Origin: Marinobacter sp. EhC06 | GTDB taxonomy: Bacteria > Pseudomonadota > Gammaproteobacteria > Pseudomonadales > Oleiphilaceae | Assembly: GCF_001650915.1 (NCBI RefSeq) | Contig: NZ_LXYO01000001.1 | Coordinates: forward strand, 372,001-436,000 | Reading direction: 5' to 3' | DNA length: 64,000 nucleotides | Shown: positions 20,706 through 29,274 of the stretch, one piece after another | Position numbering within the stretch: the first letter of the stretch is position 1 | Layout of the letters: the number at the start of each line of letters is the position of its first letter | Position numbers and translations under genes: made by a program | The notes under the pieces: model-generated | Seen by the model: the letters and a program-made list of their open reading frames with translations, nothing else | Databases searched by the model: none | Told to the model about the DNA's origin: nothing

Positions 20706-21286
20706 ACTGGCTCCCGGACCGGCCCTGGCTGCGAACACTGGCACTCGCCGGCACCGTGGTGGCAGCGGTCTTTTTGCTCTGGCAAAGCGATGAGCCACCG
20801 GTCATTGATGATGATGCCGCGGCGCTGCGAGGCGATGCCGAGCCGGACGGCTTCGTGGTGAATGGCAAGTACACATCCTTCAACGAATCGGGCAACCTGA
20901 AGATCCGGTTCTCCAGCCCCCGCATTGAACAGTTCGAGGAAGGTAACCTGGCCACCATGGAATCTCCCCGCGCCGAACTTTATGGCGGCGAGAGTGCCCT
21001 GCCCTGGATTGTTGAAGCCGAGAATGGCAGCCTGCTGCAGAACCAGAATCTGGTGTACCTGACGGACAATGTCCGGATTCAGCGCACTATTGGCGAACGG
21101 GACGCCACCCTGACAACATCAAGCCTGACCCTGGATAACGACCGGGGCATGGTTTATACAGACGCACCCGTAGAAATACGCGACGTTACCGGCATTACCC
21201 GGGCCACGGGCATGAAAGCGTGGATAGACGAGCGGATTCTGGAACTGAACTCCCAGGTGGAAGGACGCTATGAAACCGGAAACTAA
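20702..21286 (+). CDS. lptC: LPS export protein LptC
   Basis: 194 residues with a single N-terminal transmembrane helix (LRTLALAGTVVAAVFLLW) and a periplasmic beta-jellyroll. DGFVVNGKYTSFNESGNL and LTLDNDRGMVYTDAPVEI are typical. Joins LptBFG to the LptA bridge. Translationally coupled to kdsC (4-nt overlap) and lptA (17-nt overlap). Confidence 0.93.
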   Translation: MNWLPDRPWLRTLALAGTVVAAVFLLWQSDEPPVIDDDAAALRGDAEPDGFVVNGKYTSFNESGNLKIRFSSPRIEQFEEGNLATMESPRAELYGGESALPWIVEAENGSLLQNQNLVYLTDNVRIQRTIGERDATLTTSSLTLDNDRGMVYTDAPVEIRDVTGITRATGMKAWIDERILELNSQVEGRYETGN

Positions 21287-21836
21287 CCGATACCGGAGCC
21301 TGCTGGCCGCTCTGCTGACGGTCGCAATGATCGGCCCGGCGGCCGCTTTCGATCTTGATTCCGACACCCCCATCAAGGTCACCGCCGACAATGCCCGCCT
21401 GGATGACGGCCAGGGTATTGCCACCTATACCGGGACTGTGGAGCTCGAGCAGGGCAACACCCGCCTGAGTGCGGACCGTGTGGTGCTGTATCGCACAGAA
21501 GACGGCCTGAGCCGGATCGAAGCCTCTGGCACTCCTGCCAGGTACCGGCAGCCGGCGCGGGATGGCGAGGGCGAAACCGACGCCCGTGCAATGAACATTA
21601 CCTGGTCGGCTACAGACAGCCGACTGACCTTTGAACGGGAAGCAGTCATCGAGCAGAATGGCAACCTGTTCCGTGGCGACGTCATTCACTATGATACCGC
21701 TGGTCGGGTTGTCACCGCTGAAGGCGGGGCAGACACTGGCGAGGGTGGCGGCCGTGTCGAGATGGTGATTCAGCCACGCAGCGCCGACAGACGCACTGAT
21801 AGACAGGAAACCGATGGCAGTTCTGAGAGCCAGTAA
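21270..21836 (+). CDS. lptA: LPS periplasmic bridge protein LptA
   Basis: 188 residues with signal peptide (cleavage after GPAAA). The OstA-like jellyroll repeats begin [20 protein letters not shown] and continue through [11 protein letters not shown] and [19 protein letters not shown]. Oligomerises to carry LPS across the periplasm. Overlaps lptC by 17 nt and lptB by 23 nt. Confidence 0.94.
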   Translation: MKPETNRYRSLLAALLTVAMIGPAAAFDLDSDTPIKVTADNARLDDGQGIATYTGTVELEQGNTRLSADRVVLYRTEDGLSRIEASGTPARYRQPARDGEGETDARAMNITWSATDSRLTFEREAVIEQNGNLFRGDVIHYDTAGRVVTAEGGADTGEGGGRVEMVIQPRSADRRTDRQETDGSSESQ

Positions 21837-22539
21837 TCTGGCAAAGAGTTACAAACAGAAAAAAGTGGTAATCGACGTTTCCCTGGAAATCCGCAGTGGG
21901 GAAATTGTCGGGCTGCTTGGCCCCAACGGCGCCGGTAAAACCACCTGCTTCTATATGATCGTCGGGCTGGTCCCTGCTGATCGTGGCCGTATCACGATCG
22001 ACAGCCGGGATATTACGCCCCTGCCCATGCACGGCCGAGCCCGCCAGGGTATTGGATACCTGCCCCAGGAAGCCTCGGTGTTCCGCAAACTGTCGGTACG
22101 CGACAATATCATGGCCATCCTCGAAACCCGCCAGGGTATGGGCAAGGCCGAGCGGGAGAAAAAACTCGAGGAGTTATTGGAGGAGTTCCACATAACCCAC
22201 ATCCGGGACAGCGTTGGTATGGCTCTGTCCGGTGGTGAACGGCGACGGGTGGAGATTGCCCGGGCGCTGGCCATGGAACCGGCCTTCATTCTTCTGGATG
22301 AACCCTTCGCCGGTGTCGACCCCATATCCGTCAGTGATATCAAGCACATCATCCGGCACCTGCGGGACAAGGGTATCGGAGTATTGATTACCGATCATAA
22401 CGTGCGAGAGACCCTGGACATCTGCGAAAACGCCTACATTGTGTCCGGCGGCCATATCATCGCCTCGGGCAATGCCGATGCGATCCTGGCCAACCAGCAA
22501 GTCAAGGAAGTCTACCTGGGCGACGAATTCAGGCTGTGA
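21814..22539 (+). CDS. lptB: LPS export ABC transporter ATPase LptB
   Basis: 241 residues. Walker [11 protein letters not shown]-loop [18 protein letters not shown], signature [15 protein letters not shown], Walker [14 protein letters not shown] and switch His [10 protein letters not shown] are all present. Powers LPS extraction with LptF and LptG (encoded elsewhere). Followed by 152 nt before rpoN. Confidence 0.97.
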   Translation: MAVLRASNLAKSYKQKKVVIDVSLEIRSGEIVGLLGPNGAGKTTCFYMIVGLVPADRGRITIDSRDITPLPMHGRARQGIGYLPQEASVFRKLSVRDNIMAILETRQGMGKAEREKKLEELLEEFHITHIRDSVGMALSGGERRRVEIARALAMEPAFILLDEPFAGVDPISVSDIKHIIRHLRDKGIGVLITDHNVRETLDICENAYIVSGGHIIASGNADAILANQQVKEVYLGDEFRL

Positions 22540-22691
22540 CACCGAATGGCTCATTGTTTTGATGATCTGTAGCAAGTAAACTCGGCAAAGAACTTGCTTG
22601 GGTAAAATAAAACAACGGCAAGTAACCGGCATATATAGATTTTTTTCACGACTTATGACACAAAGCGCTGATGAGTGACGGATCCTGAACC

Positions 22692-24218
22692 ATGGTTATG
22701 AAAGCCTCCTTACAGTTAAAGCTGGGTCAGAGCCTGACCATGACGCCCCAGCTGCAACAGGCTATCCGGCTTCTCCAGCTCTCCACCCTCGACCTCCAGC
22801 AGGAAATCCAGCAGGCACTGGAATCAAACCCAATGCTGGAGACTTCCGAGGACGACGATCAGAACGATGCAGCTACAGAGAACGATGAGCGCGAAGCCAA
22901 CGCCACCGAATCAGCTGCTGAAACCGCGCCGGAACCGCCCAGCGACTGGGACGAATCGGAAAACGGCCCGGACTGGTCTTCTGAAAACGACATTCCGGAC
23001 AACATTCCGGACGACCTGCCGGTAGACACTGCCTGGGACGACATATACCAGTCTGCACCCGCCCCGGCCGCCCGCAATGACGACGAAAACGATCACGATT
23101 TCGAAACCCGAAACTCGCCCACCGAAACGCTTCAGGATCACCTGGAATGGCAGCTCAATCTGACCCCACTGAGTGAACGGGACCAGGCCATTGCCCATGC
23201 CCTGATGGACGCGGTGGATGAGCGGGGCTATCTCACCAGCCCGCTGGAGGAAATCCACGCCGGACTGCTGGATGAGAACGAGGAAGACCCTCTTGAACTG
23301 GATGAGGTGGAGGCCGTCCTGCACCGCCTGCAGCACTTTGATCCGCCCGGTGTGTTTGCCCGGGACCTTCAGGAATGCCTGCTGATCCAGCTCAACCAGC
23401 TGCCGCCAGAGACGCCCTGGCTGGCCCAGGCGCGACTGGTGATCACCCACTACATTAACCTGCTGGGCAACCGGGACTATGCACAGTTGCTGCGTCGCAG
23501 CCGCCTGAAAGAAGATCAGCTCAGGGAAGTCCTGGCATTGATTACCGGTCTGAACCCCCGGCCGGGTGACGTCATTGACCGCGCCGAACCCGACTACGTC
23601 ATTCCGGATGTCATCGTTCGCAAGCACAATGGCCGCTGGCGCGTTGAACTGAATCCGGAAATTGCACCACGCATCCGGGTCAATGCCAGCTATGCTTCAC
23701 TTATAAGACGTGCGGACAGCAGTGCAGACAACACCTACCTGCGTGATCAGTTGCAGGAGGCCAAATGGTTTATCAAGAGCCTGCAGAGCCGCAATGAGAC
23801 CCTGCTGAAAGTGGCGACCCGTATTGTCGAGCACCAGCAGGGATTCCTGGATCACGGCGAGGAAGCCATGAAGCCGTTGATCCTCTCGGACATCGCCCAG
23901 GCGGTAGAAATGCATGAATCGACGATTTCAAGGGTAACCACCCAGAAATACATGCATACGCCAAGGGGCATTTTCGAGCTGAAGTATTTCTTCTCCAGCC
24001 ATGTCAGCACTGACGAGGGCGGGGAATGCTCCTCCACGGCCATCCGGGCGATGATCAAAAAGCTGATAGCTGCGGAAACGCCCAAAAAGCCGTTGAGCGA
24101 CAGTAAAATTGCAGCCATGCTAGGGGAACAGGGAATCAAGGTTGCGCGACGCACCGTTGCCAAGTACCGGGAGGCCATGCACATTCCGCCGTCCAACGAG
24201 CGCAAGCGGCTGGTCTGA
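22692..24218 (+). CDS. rpoN: RNA polymerase sigma-54 factor
   Basis: 508 residues. Region I is glutamine/leucine-rich ([20 protein letters not shown]), region II is a long acidic stretch (~50-140), and region III carries the core-binding domain, a helix-turn-helix and the C-terminal RpoN box [10 protein letters not shown]. Directs activator-dependent transcription of nitrogen, motility and other genes. Start taken at ATG 22692, with an ATG two codons later equally possible. Lies between lptB and hpf as in most gammaproteobacteria. Confidence 0.96.
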   Translation: MVMKASLQLKLGQSLTMTPQLQQAIRLLQLSTLDLQQEIQQALESNPMLETSEDDDQNDAATENDEREANATESAAETAPEPPSDWDESENGPDWSSENDIPDNIPDDLPVDTAWDDIYQSAPAPAARNDDENDHDFETRNSPTETLQDHLEWQLNLTPLSERDQAIAHALMDAVDERGYLTSPLEEIHAGLLDENEEDPLELDEVEAVLHRLQHFDPPGVFARDLQECLLIQLNQLPPETPWLAQARLVITHYINLLGNRDYAQLLRRSRLKEDQLREVLALITGLNPRPGDVIDRAEPDYVIPDVIVRKHNGRWRVELNPEIAPRIRVNASYASLIRRADSSADNTYLRDQLQEAKWFIKSLQSRNETLLKVATRIVEHQQGFLDHGEEAMKPLILSDIAQAVEMHESTISRVTTQKYMHTPRGIFELKYFFSSHVSTDEGGECSSTAIRAMIKKLIAAETPKKPLSDSKIAAMLGEQGIKVARRTVAKYREAMHIPPSNERKRLV

Positions 24219-24278
24219 ATACCCCGGGGCGGGACGCAACACCGTATTCGCCGGCGCACAATGCGCCAGCACCCAGAC

Positions 24279-24296
24279 CGGCTCCCGGGAGCCGGC
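24279..24296. repeat. 18-bp perfect palindrome between rpoN and hpf
   Basis: CCGGCTCCCGGGAGCCGG is a perfect palindrome in the 100-nt rpoN-hpf spacer, ending 22 nt before the hpf ATG. In RNA it would be a strong stem near the hpf ribosome site; there is no T-run after it. Could be an mRNA processing or attenuation structure. Confidence 0.5.
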
Positions 24297-24318
24297 ATGA
24301 TGACAACAGGAGACGCCT

Positions 24319-24627
24319 ATGCAACTCAATATTTCAGGCCATCACGTAGAACTGACTCCCGCACTGAAGGATTATGTTTCCGAGAAGTTCGAAAAGCTCG
24401 AGCGTCACTTTGACCACATCAGTAACTGCCAGGTGACCCTGGAAGTGGAAAAGGTGCGTCAGATTGCGGAAGCCACGTTGCATGTGGTTGGTGGTGAGAT
24501 TCACGCAAAGGCAGAAAACGAGGATATGTACGCAGCCATCGATGCCCTCATCGACAAGCTGGACCGCCAGATTCTCAAGCACAAGGAAAAGAATGTAGAC
24601 CGGATGCACGGAAACGGCTCTCGCTAA
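24319..24627 (+). CDS. hpf: Ribosome hibernation promoting factor, short form
   Basis: 102-residue HPF/YfiA-type protein: NISGHHVELTPALKDYVSEK, then the helix with ISNCQVTLEV and the acidic DMYAAIDALIDKLDRQI. No long C-terminal dimerisation domain, so this is the short HPF that works with RMF to form 100S ribosomes. GGAG lies upstream of the ATG. A strong terminator follows 31 nt after the stop. Confidence 0.93.
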   Translation: MQLNISGHHVELTPALKDYVSEKFEKLERHFDHISNCQVTLEVEKVRQIAEATLHVVGGEIHAKAENEDMYAAIDALIDKLDRQILKHKEKNVDRMHGNGSR

Positions 24628-24658
24628 CTGGCTGTTTTCATGCAATTCATCTAATCGA

Positions 24659-24695
24659 GCTGCGACATGAGCAACATGTCGCAGCCTTTTTTTTT
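24659..24695 (+). terminator. Rho-independent terminator between hpf and ptsN
   Basis: Perfect 11-bp stem (GCTGCGACATG and its complement) with a 5-nt loop, then nine T residues. The T-run ends only 20 nt before the ptsN ATG. Confidence 0.92.
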
Positions 24696-24715
24696 AACGG
24701 AAACGCAGTCGATCC

Positions 24716-25186
24716 ATGAGCGACACATCCCTGACCATAGACAACATTCTTGCGCCGGAGCTCACCCTCTGCAGGGTAGCTGCGTCCAGCAAGAAACGGG
24801 CCCTGGAGTTTATTGCCGAGCAGATAAACCATCAGGACAACACGCTCAGCGAGACCCAGCTTTTCAACAACCTGATTTCCCGTGAGCGCCTGGGCAGCAC
24901 CGGCATTGGCCAGGGAATCGCCATTCCCCACTGCCGCCTGGAAGGCCTTGATCACGTGGTGGGCGTACTGATGACGCTTGAAGAAAGCGTTGAATTCGAT
25001 GCTATCGACAATCAGCCGGTAGATCTGATTTTTGCCCTGATCGTCCCGAAAGAGGCAACCAGCGAACACCTGGAGCTGCTGAGCCAACTGGCGGAGAAGT
25101 TCAATGAGCGGTCGTTCTGTGATCGCCTCCGGCAATGTGAGGACGCCAGCACGCTGTACCAGCGCATGACCGCCTCAGGCGGCTGA
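24716..25186 (+). CDS. ptsN: Nitrogen PTS enzyme IIA
   Basis: 156 residues of the IIA(Ntr) fold. The phosphorylated His is residue 72 in GIGQGIAIPHCRLEG. Receives phosphate from PtsP through NPr (ptsO, downstream) and regulates potassium transport, sigma-54-linked metabolism and other targets rather than sugar uptake. The ribosome site is weak and the leader is squeezed against a terminator. Confidence 0.95.
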   Translation: MSDTSLTIDNILAPELTLCRVAASSKKRALEFIAEQINHQDNTLSETQLFNNLISRERLGSTGIGQGIAIPHCRLEGLDHVVGVLMTLEESVEFDAIDNQPVDLIFALIVPKEATSEHLELLSQLAEKFNERSFCDRLRQCEDASTLYQRMTASGG

Positions 25187-25214
25187 TATTCATTGCAGTG
25201 GAGGTAGTTTGGTC

Positions 25215-26099
25215 ATGAAGCTGATCATCGTCAGTGGCAGGTCTGGTTCAGGCAAGAGTACCGCGCTTCATGTGCTGGAGGACCTCGGGTTCTATTGTAT
25301 CGACAATCTTCCCATTGGCCTGCTTTTCCCCCTCACGCGGGAAGCGGCCAGCCAGACCAAGCCTGGCCGGCTGGGCAAGATGGCCGTCAGTATCGATGCC
25401 CGCAACCTTTCCGGTGAACTGGCCAATTTCGAAGAAATTTACCGGCGCCTTCAGGAGACCGGGGTTACCGTTGAAATTATCTTCCTGGATGCCGACGAGC
25501 AGTCTCTGCTTCAGCGTTTCCATGCCACCCGCAGAAAGCATCCGCTGAGTGACGACAGGACCTCCCTGCGGGAAGCCATTACCAGCGAGAAGAAGCTTCT
25601 TGAGCCGCTCTCCAAGCTTTCCGACCTGTATGTGAACACCACGGGCATGTCCATGTACGAACTCCGGGACATGGTGAAGCAACGGGTGGTTGGCCGGAAA
25701 GACCAGGAACTGGCCCTGCTGTTCCAGTCGTTCGGCTTCAAACACGGTGTTCCGCTGGATTCCGATTACGTATTCGATGTCCGATGCCTGCCGAACCCCT
25801 ACTGGGATACGAGCCTCCGGAAATACGTGGGTACGGATCAGCCGGTGATCGAATTTCTGGAAAAAGAACCGGCAAGCCGGAAAATGATTGACGACCTGAA
25901 GGTATTTCTGGATACCTGGCTGCCTTCCTTCGCAGACAGCAACCGAAGCTATATGACCATTTCCATTGGCTGTACCGGCGGCCAGCACCGGTCGGTGTAT
26001 GTGTGCGAGCAGTTGGGTGAATACTTCCGGCAAAAATACAACAATGTGCAGGTACGCCATACCGAGCTGCCACACCTGCAGACCCGGGAAGAGATCTGA
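25215..26099 (+). CDS. rapZ: RNase adapter / nucleotide-binding protein RapZ
   Basis: 294 residues from the ATG at 25215; a TTG six nt upstream is in frame and sits nearer to the GGAGG. Walker A GRSGSGKS at 8-15, DNLPIGLLFPL, and the C-terminal ISIGCTGGQHRSVYVCEQL and RHTELP motifs typical of RapZ/YvcJ. In enterics RapZ binds small RNAs and guides RNase E to control GlmS. In this group the RNA partners are unknown. Confidence 0.95.
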   Translation: MKLIIVSGRSGSGKSTALHVLEDLGFYCIDNLPIGLLFPLTREAASQTKPGRLGKMAVSIDARNLSGELANFEEIYRRLQETGVTVEIIFLDADEQSLLQRFHATRRKHPLSDDRTSLREAITSEKKLLEPLSKLSDLYVNTTGMSMYELRDMVKQRVVGRKDQELALLFQSFGFKHGVPLDSDYVFDVRCLPNPYWDTSLRKYVGTDQPVIEFLEKEPASRKMIDDLKVFLDTWLPSFADSNRSYMTISIGCTGGQHRSVYVCEQLGEYFRQKYNNVQVRHTELPHLQTREEI

Positions 26100-26106
26100 T
26101 CGCACC

Positions 26107-26376
26107 ATGATTCGCCGCCCTATTACCATTATCAACAAACTGGGCCTGCATGCGCGCGCCACCGCAAAGCTGGTTGCCACGGCGTCCGAGTTTGATAGCA
26201 GCGTGCGAATAAGCGGCAAGGGCCGGGATGTGGACGCAAAGAACATCATGCAGGTGATGATGCTGGCAGCCAGCCAGGGAACCGATGTGGAGCTTATTGC
26301 CGACGGTCCAGACGAGGAACAGGCCGTTGAGGCACTGGTTGAACTGATCAACGACTATTTCGGCGAGGGCGAGTAA
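26107..26376 (+). CDS. ptsO: Nitrogen-PTS phosphocarrier protein NPr
   Basis: 89-residue HPr-like protein; the phosphorylated His15 is in NKLGLHARATAKLV and the regulatory-region Ser is in KNIMQVMMLAASQG. Passes phosphate from PtsP to PtsN. 7 nt after rapZ, so co-transcribed. Confidence 0.95.
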   Translation: MIRRPITIINKLGLHARATAKLVATASEFDSSVRISGKGRDVDAKNIMQVMMLAASQGTDVELIADGPDEEQAVEALVELINDYFGEGE

Positions 26377-26435
26377 TCCCCCTTCCGTACGGCATTCACC
26401 TACAACTCTTTCTCACCGATAGCGCCTAACTCCGC

Positions 26436-26441
26436 TATAAT
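26436..26441 (+). promoter_or_regulatory. Candidate -10 box for mgtE
   Basis: A consensus TATAAT 28 nt before the mgtE ATG in the ptsO-mgtE spacer. The -35 region is poor. The short leader argues against a magnesium-sensing riboswitch upstream of mgtE. Confidence 0.5.
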
Positions 26442-26469
26442 ACAGGCGTTTTCTGACGCCGGGTGATTC

Positions 26470-27831
26470 ATGACCGATATTCTGGAAAAAAGCCAGGCCC
26501 GCCAGCGCCTTCGCTCCCTGAGCGAAGCCCTGGACAGTGGCGCACTGAAGCAGGTTGCCCGCATCCTGAACGGTGGCCTGAGCCCCAGTGATATTGCCCA
26601 TCTGCTGGAATCCTCCCCGCCCCGGCAGCGTGCCCTGCTGTGGAACCTCGTCGACAAGCAGCTGGAAGGGGAAGTCCTCCAGTACCTGAGCGACGATATC
26701 CGTGGTTACTTCCTGAGCCAGCTGAACGCCCAGGAACTGGCGGATATTATCGAGGATTTCGAGTCGGACGACCTGGCCGACTTGCTGCAGCAACTGCCGG
26801 ACACGGTGATCCAGGAAGTACTGGACACCATGGACGAGCAGGACCGCCAGCGGGTGGAGGAAGTGCTCTCCTATCCGGAGGACACCGCAGGCGGCCTGAT
26901 GAACACGGACACCATTACGGTGCGCCCGGACATCAGCATTGACGTTGTACTGCGTTACCTGCGCAGGCACCGCACCCTGCCACCGATGACCGACAGCCTG
27001 ATCGTGGTCAGCCGGCGGGATGATTTCATTGGCATGCTGCCCATTACCAAAATGCTGGTATCCAACCCCGCTTCCACCGTGCGGGAAGTGATGGATACCG
27101 ACATCGAGCCTATTCCCGTAAGCCTCTCCGACACCAAGGTAGCGACATTGTTTGAACGCTACGACCTGATCTCGGCGCCGGTGGTGAACGAGGAAGGCCG
27201 ACTGCTGGGGCGCATCACCATCGATGACGTGGTTGACGTTATCCGGGAGGATGCCGACCACTCCCTGATGAGTATGGCGGGTCTGGACGAAGACGAGGAC
27301 ACCTTTGCGCCGGTTTGGAAGACATCGCGCCGCCGTGCCATCTGGCTGGGGATCAACCTGATCACCGCCCTGATCGCATCGGCTGTGATCGGGTTATTCG
27401 AGGAGACCATCGCCAAGGTCGTGGCCCTGGCGGTACTAATGCCCATCGTCGCAAGCATGGGCGGTATTGCGGGCAGTCAGACCCTTACCCTCGTCATCCG
27501 CGGCATGGCTGTGGGGCAGATCAGCGGTGCCAACGTCCGCTGGTTGCTGAACCGGGAGTTCCTCTCGGGCATCATGAACGGAATGCTCTGGGCCGCCGTT
27601 GTAGCCGGTGCCGCCATGCTCTGGTTCCAGGATGTGCTAATCGGTGCCATCATCGCCGCCGCGTTGGTGATCAATCTGGTCGCCGCCGCGCTGGTTGGTA
27701 CGGTTCTGCCACTGTTTCTCAAATCTCGCAATATTGACCCGGCCCTGGCAGGCAGCGTGATTCTCACGACCGTTACGGACGTGGTCGGGTTCATGGCCTT
27801 TCTTGGCCTTGCGACGATTTTCTATGCTTAA
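26470..27831 (+). CDS. mgtE: Magnesium transporter MgtE
   Basis: 453 residues in the standard order: N-terminal superhelical domain (to ~130), CBS pair (~135-255, with YPEDTAGGLMNTD at the entry), then about five transmembrane helices with the pore signature MPIVASMGGIAGSQTLTLVI. Selective Mg2+ channel gated by cytosolic Mg2+. Confidence 0.95.
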   Translation: MTDILEKSQARQRLRSLSEALDSGALKQVARILNGGLSPSDIAHLLESSPPRQRALLWNLVDKQLEGEVLQYLSDDIRGYFLSQLNAQELADIIEDFESDDLADLLQQLPDTVIQEVLDTMDEQDRQRVEEVLSYPEDTAGGLMNTDTITVRPDISIDVVLRYLRRHRTLPPMTDSLIVVSRRDDFIGMLPITKMLVSNPASTVREVMDTDIEPIPVSLSDTKVATLFERYDLISAPVVNEEGRLLGRITIDDVVDVIREDADHSLMSMAGLDEDEDTFAPVWKTSRRRAIWLGINLITALIASAVIGLFEETIAKVVALAVLMPIVASMGGIAGSQTLTLVIRGMAVGQISGANVRWLLNREFLSGIMNGMLWAAVVAGAAMLWFQDVLIGAIIAAALVINLVAAALVGTVLPLFLKSRNIDPALAGSVILTTVTDVVGFMAFLGLATIFYA

Positions 27832-27846
27832 GCGGATGTCGGATTT

Positions 27847-28374
27847 ATGAAAGACCACCAAGAAAACGACGCGCCAGAATACGACGGTCCCAGCAAATCC
27901 CAGCTGAAACGGGAAATGCACGCCCTGCAGGATCTCGGCAAACGGATGCTGGACCTGAGCAACGACCAGCTGGAAACGCTGCCGATCAGCGACACCCTTC
28001 GTGCTGCGATAGAGGAATCCCGGCGAATCCGCCAGAACGAGGCCAAACGCCGGCACCTGCAATACATCGGCAAAGTCATCCGCCAGGAGGACGATCCCGA
28101 GGCCCTGGCGAAAGCCATAGACGCCTTTGATGCCGGTAGCGAGGAACACACCCGCAGGCATCACCTGGCGGAGCGCTGGCGGGACCGAATGATTGCCGAG
28201 GGCGACTCGGTCGTTGGCGAATTCTTCAGCTACTGCTCAAGCGCCGATATGCAGCATCTGCGCAACCTTGCCCGCAACGCCCGGAAGGATGTGGAGAAAC
28301 AGAAGAACACCGGCCAGGCCCGGAAACTGTTCCGCTATCTTCGCGAATGCATCGACGACGCTGAAGCAATGTGA
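27847..28374 (+). CDS. darP: Ribosome biogenesis factor DarP (YjgA, DUF615)
   Basis: 175 residues. The DUF615 pattern PSKSQLKREMHALQDLGKRM, then LRAAIEESRRI and RRHLQYIGKVIR, is clear. YjgA/DarP binds the 50S precursor late in ribosome assembly. 15 nt after mgtE, same strand. Converges on the nitrilase-family gene across a short inverted repeat. Confidence 0.93.
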   Translation: MKDHQENDAPEYDGPSKSQLKREMHALQDLGKRMLDLSNDQLETLPISDTLRAAIEESRRIRQNEAKRRHLQYIGKVIRQEDDPEALAKAIDAFDAGSEEHTRRHHLAERWRDRMIAEGDSVVGEFFSYCSSADMQHLRNLARNARKDVEKQKNTGQARKLFRYLRECIDDAEAM

Positions 28375-28378
28375 ATTC

Positions 28379-28394
28379 GGGGTCATCTGACCCC
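28379..28394. terminator. Possible bidirectional terminator between darP and the amidohydrolase gene
   Basis: GGGGTCA-TC-TGACCCC is a perfect 7-bp inverted repeat in the 24-nt gap between two converging stops. There is no T-run, so intrinsic termination is uncertain. Confidence 0.35.
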
Positions 28395-28398
28395 ACTT

Positions 28399-29244
28399 TC
28401 AGCCTTTGAGCCGACGGTGCTCCCACACAGGCATACGGGTGCGTAGATTGGCTACCTGATCTGAATCCAGCTCGGCTGCAACCATGCCCGGCCCTTCGCC
28501 CATCTCCGTGACCACCCGACCCCAGGGATCACAGATCAGACTGTGGCCGTAGGTCCGCCGGCGCTCGCTGTTCTGGCCACCCTGGCCCGGCGCCACTACC
28601 CATACCTGGTTTTCGATGGCTCGCGCCCGGATCAACGGATACCAGTGGGCATCGCCGGTCTGCCAGGTAAAGGCGCTCGGCAGGCAAACCCAGTCCACTT
28701 CCTGCTCTCGCAATAACCGGAACAGTTCCGGGAAGCGCAAGTCGTAACAGATAGCCAGGCCCAGCTTTCCGGCGGGCGTATCCACGGTCACCACCTGGTC
28801 GCCAGGTTCGAATGTGTCGGATTCCCGGTACTGACCATGGGCGTCTTCTACCATGGCATCGAACAGGTGGATTTTGTCGTAGCGGGCAACTTCCCTGCCC
28901 TGATCGTCAAACACCAGACAGGTTGCCCGGACACGATCGCCGATCTCTGAACCATCCGGTCGCTTGGCCACAGGCATTGATCCGCCAACGATCCAGATTC
29001 CCAGTTTTCGGGCCTGTTCCGCGAGGAATGATCTGATAATGGGCTCCGGGCCCGCTTCCCGGCGACCACAATCGATCATCTGGGAAGTGGCCAGGACCGC
29101 GAAGTTTTCCGGCAGAACCGCAACAGACGCGCCCTCTGCGGCGGCCTCGGTCAGCAGTTTTTCCGCTTCGGCCAGGTTGGCCTCAATATCATGGCCGCTG
29201 ACCATCTGAATGGCTGCGACCCGGTTGGAAACACGCTTACTCAT
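28399..29244 (-). CDS. Carbon-nitrogen hydrolase (nitrilase / omega-amidase type)
   Basis: 281 residues from an ATG with GGAGG 5 nt upstream. The Glu-Lys-Cys triad is in VAVLPENFAVL, ARYDKIHLFD and LAICYDLRFPELFR. The Nit1/omega-amidase subgroup hydrolyses deaminated glutathione or related short amides. Lies 30 nt after yhdP, as in Pseudomonas; tldD, which often follows in this cluster, is not here. Exact substrate cannot be read from sequence. Confidence 0.88.
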   Translation of the reverse strand: MSKRVSNRVAAIQMVSGHDIEANLAEAEKLLTEAAAEGASVAVLPENFAVLATSQMIDCGRREAGPEPIIRSFLAEQARKLGIWIVGGSMPVAKRPDGSEIGDRVRATCLVFDDQGREVARYDKIHLFDAMVEDAHGQYRESDTFEPGDQVVTVDTPAGKLGLAICYDLRFPELFRLLREQEVDWVCLPSAFTWQTGDAHWYPLIRARAIENQVWVVAPGQGGQNSERRRTYGHSLICDPWGRVVTEMGEGPGMVAAELDSDQVANLRTRMPVWEHRRLKG

Positions 29245-29274
29245 AACTGCCTCCACTATTGCCGATCAGAAAAA

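Noticed and set aside
26377..26469. A magnesium riboswitch upstream of mgtE
   Set aside because: The ptsO-mgtE spacer is only 93 nt, with a -10 box 28 nt from the start; too short for a known Mg riboswitch.
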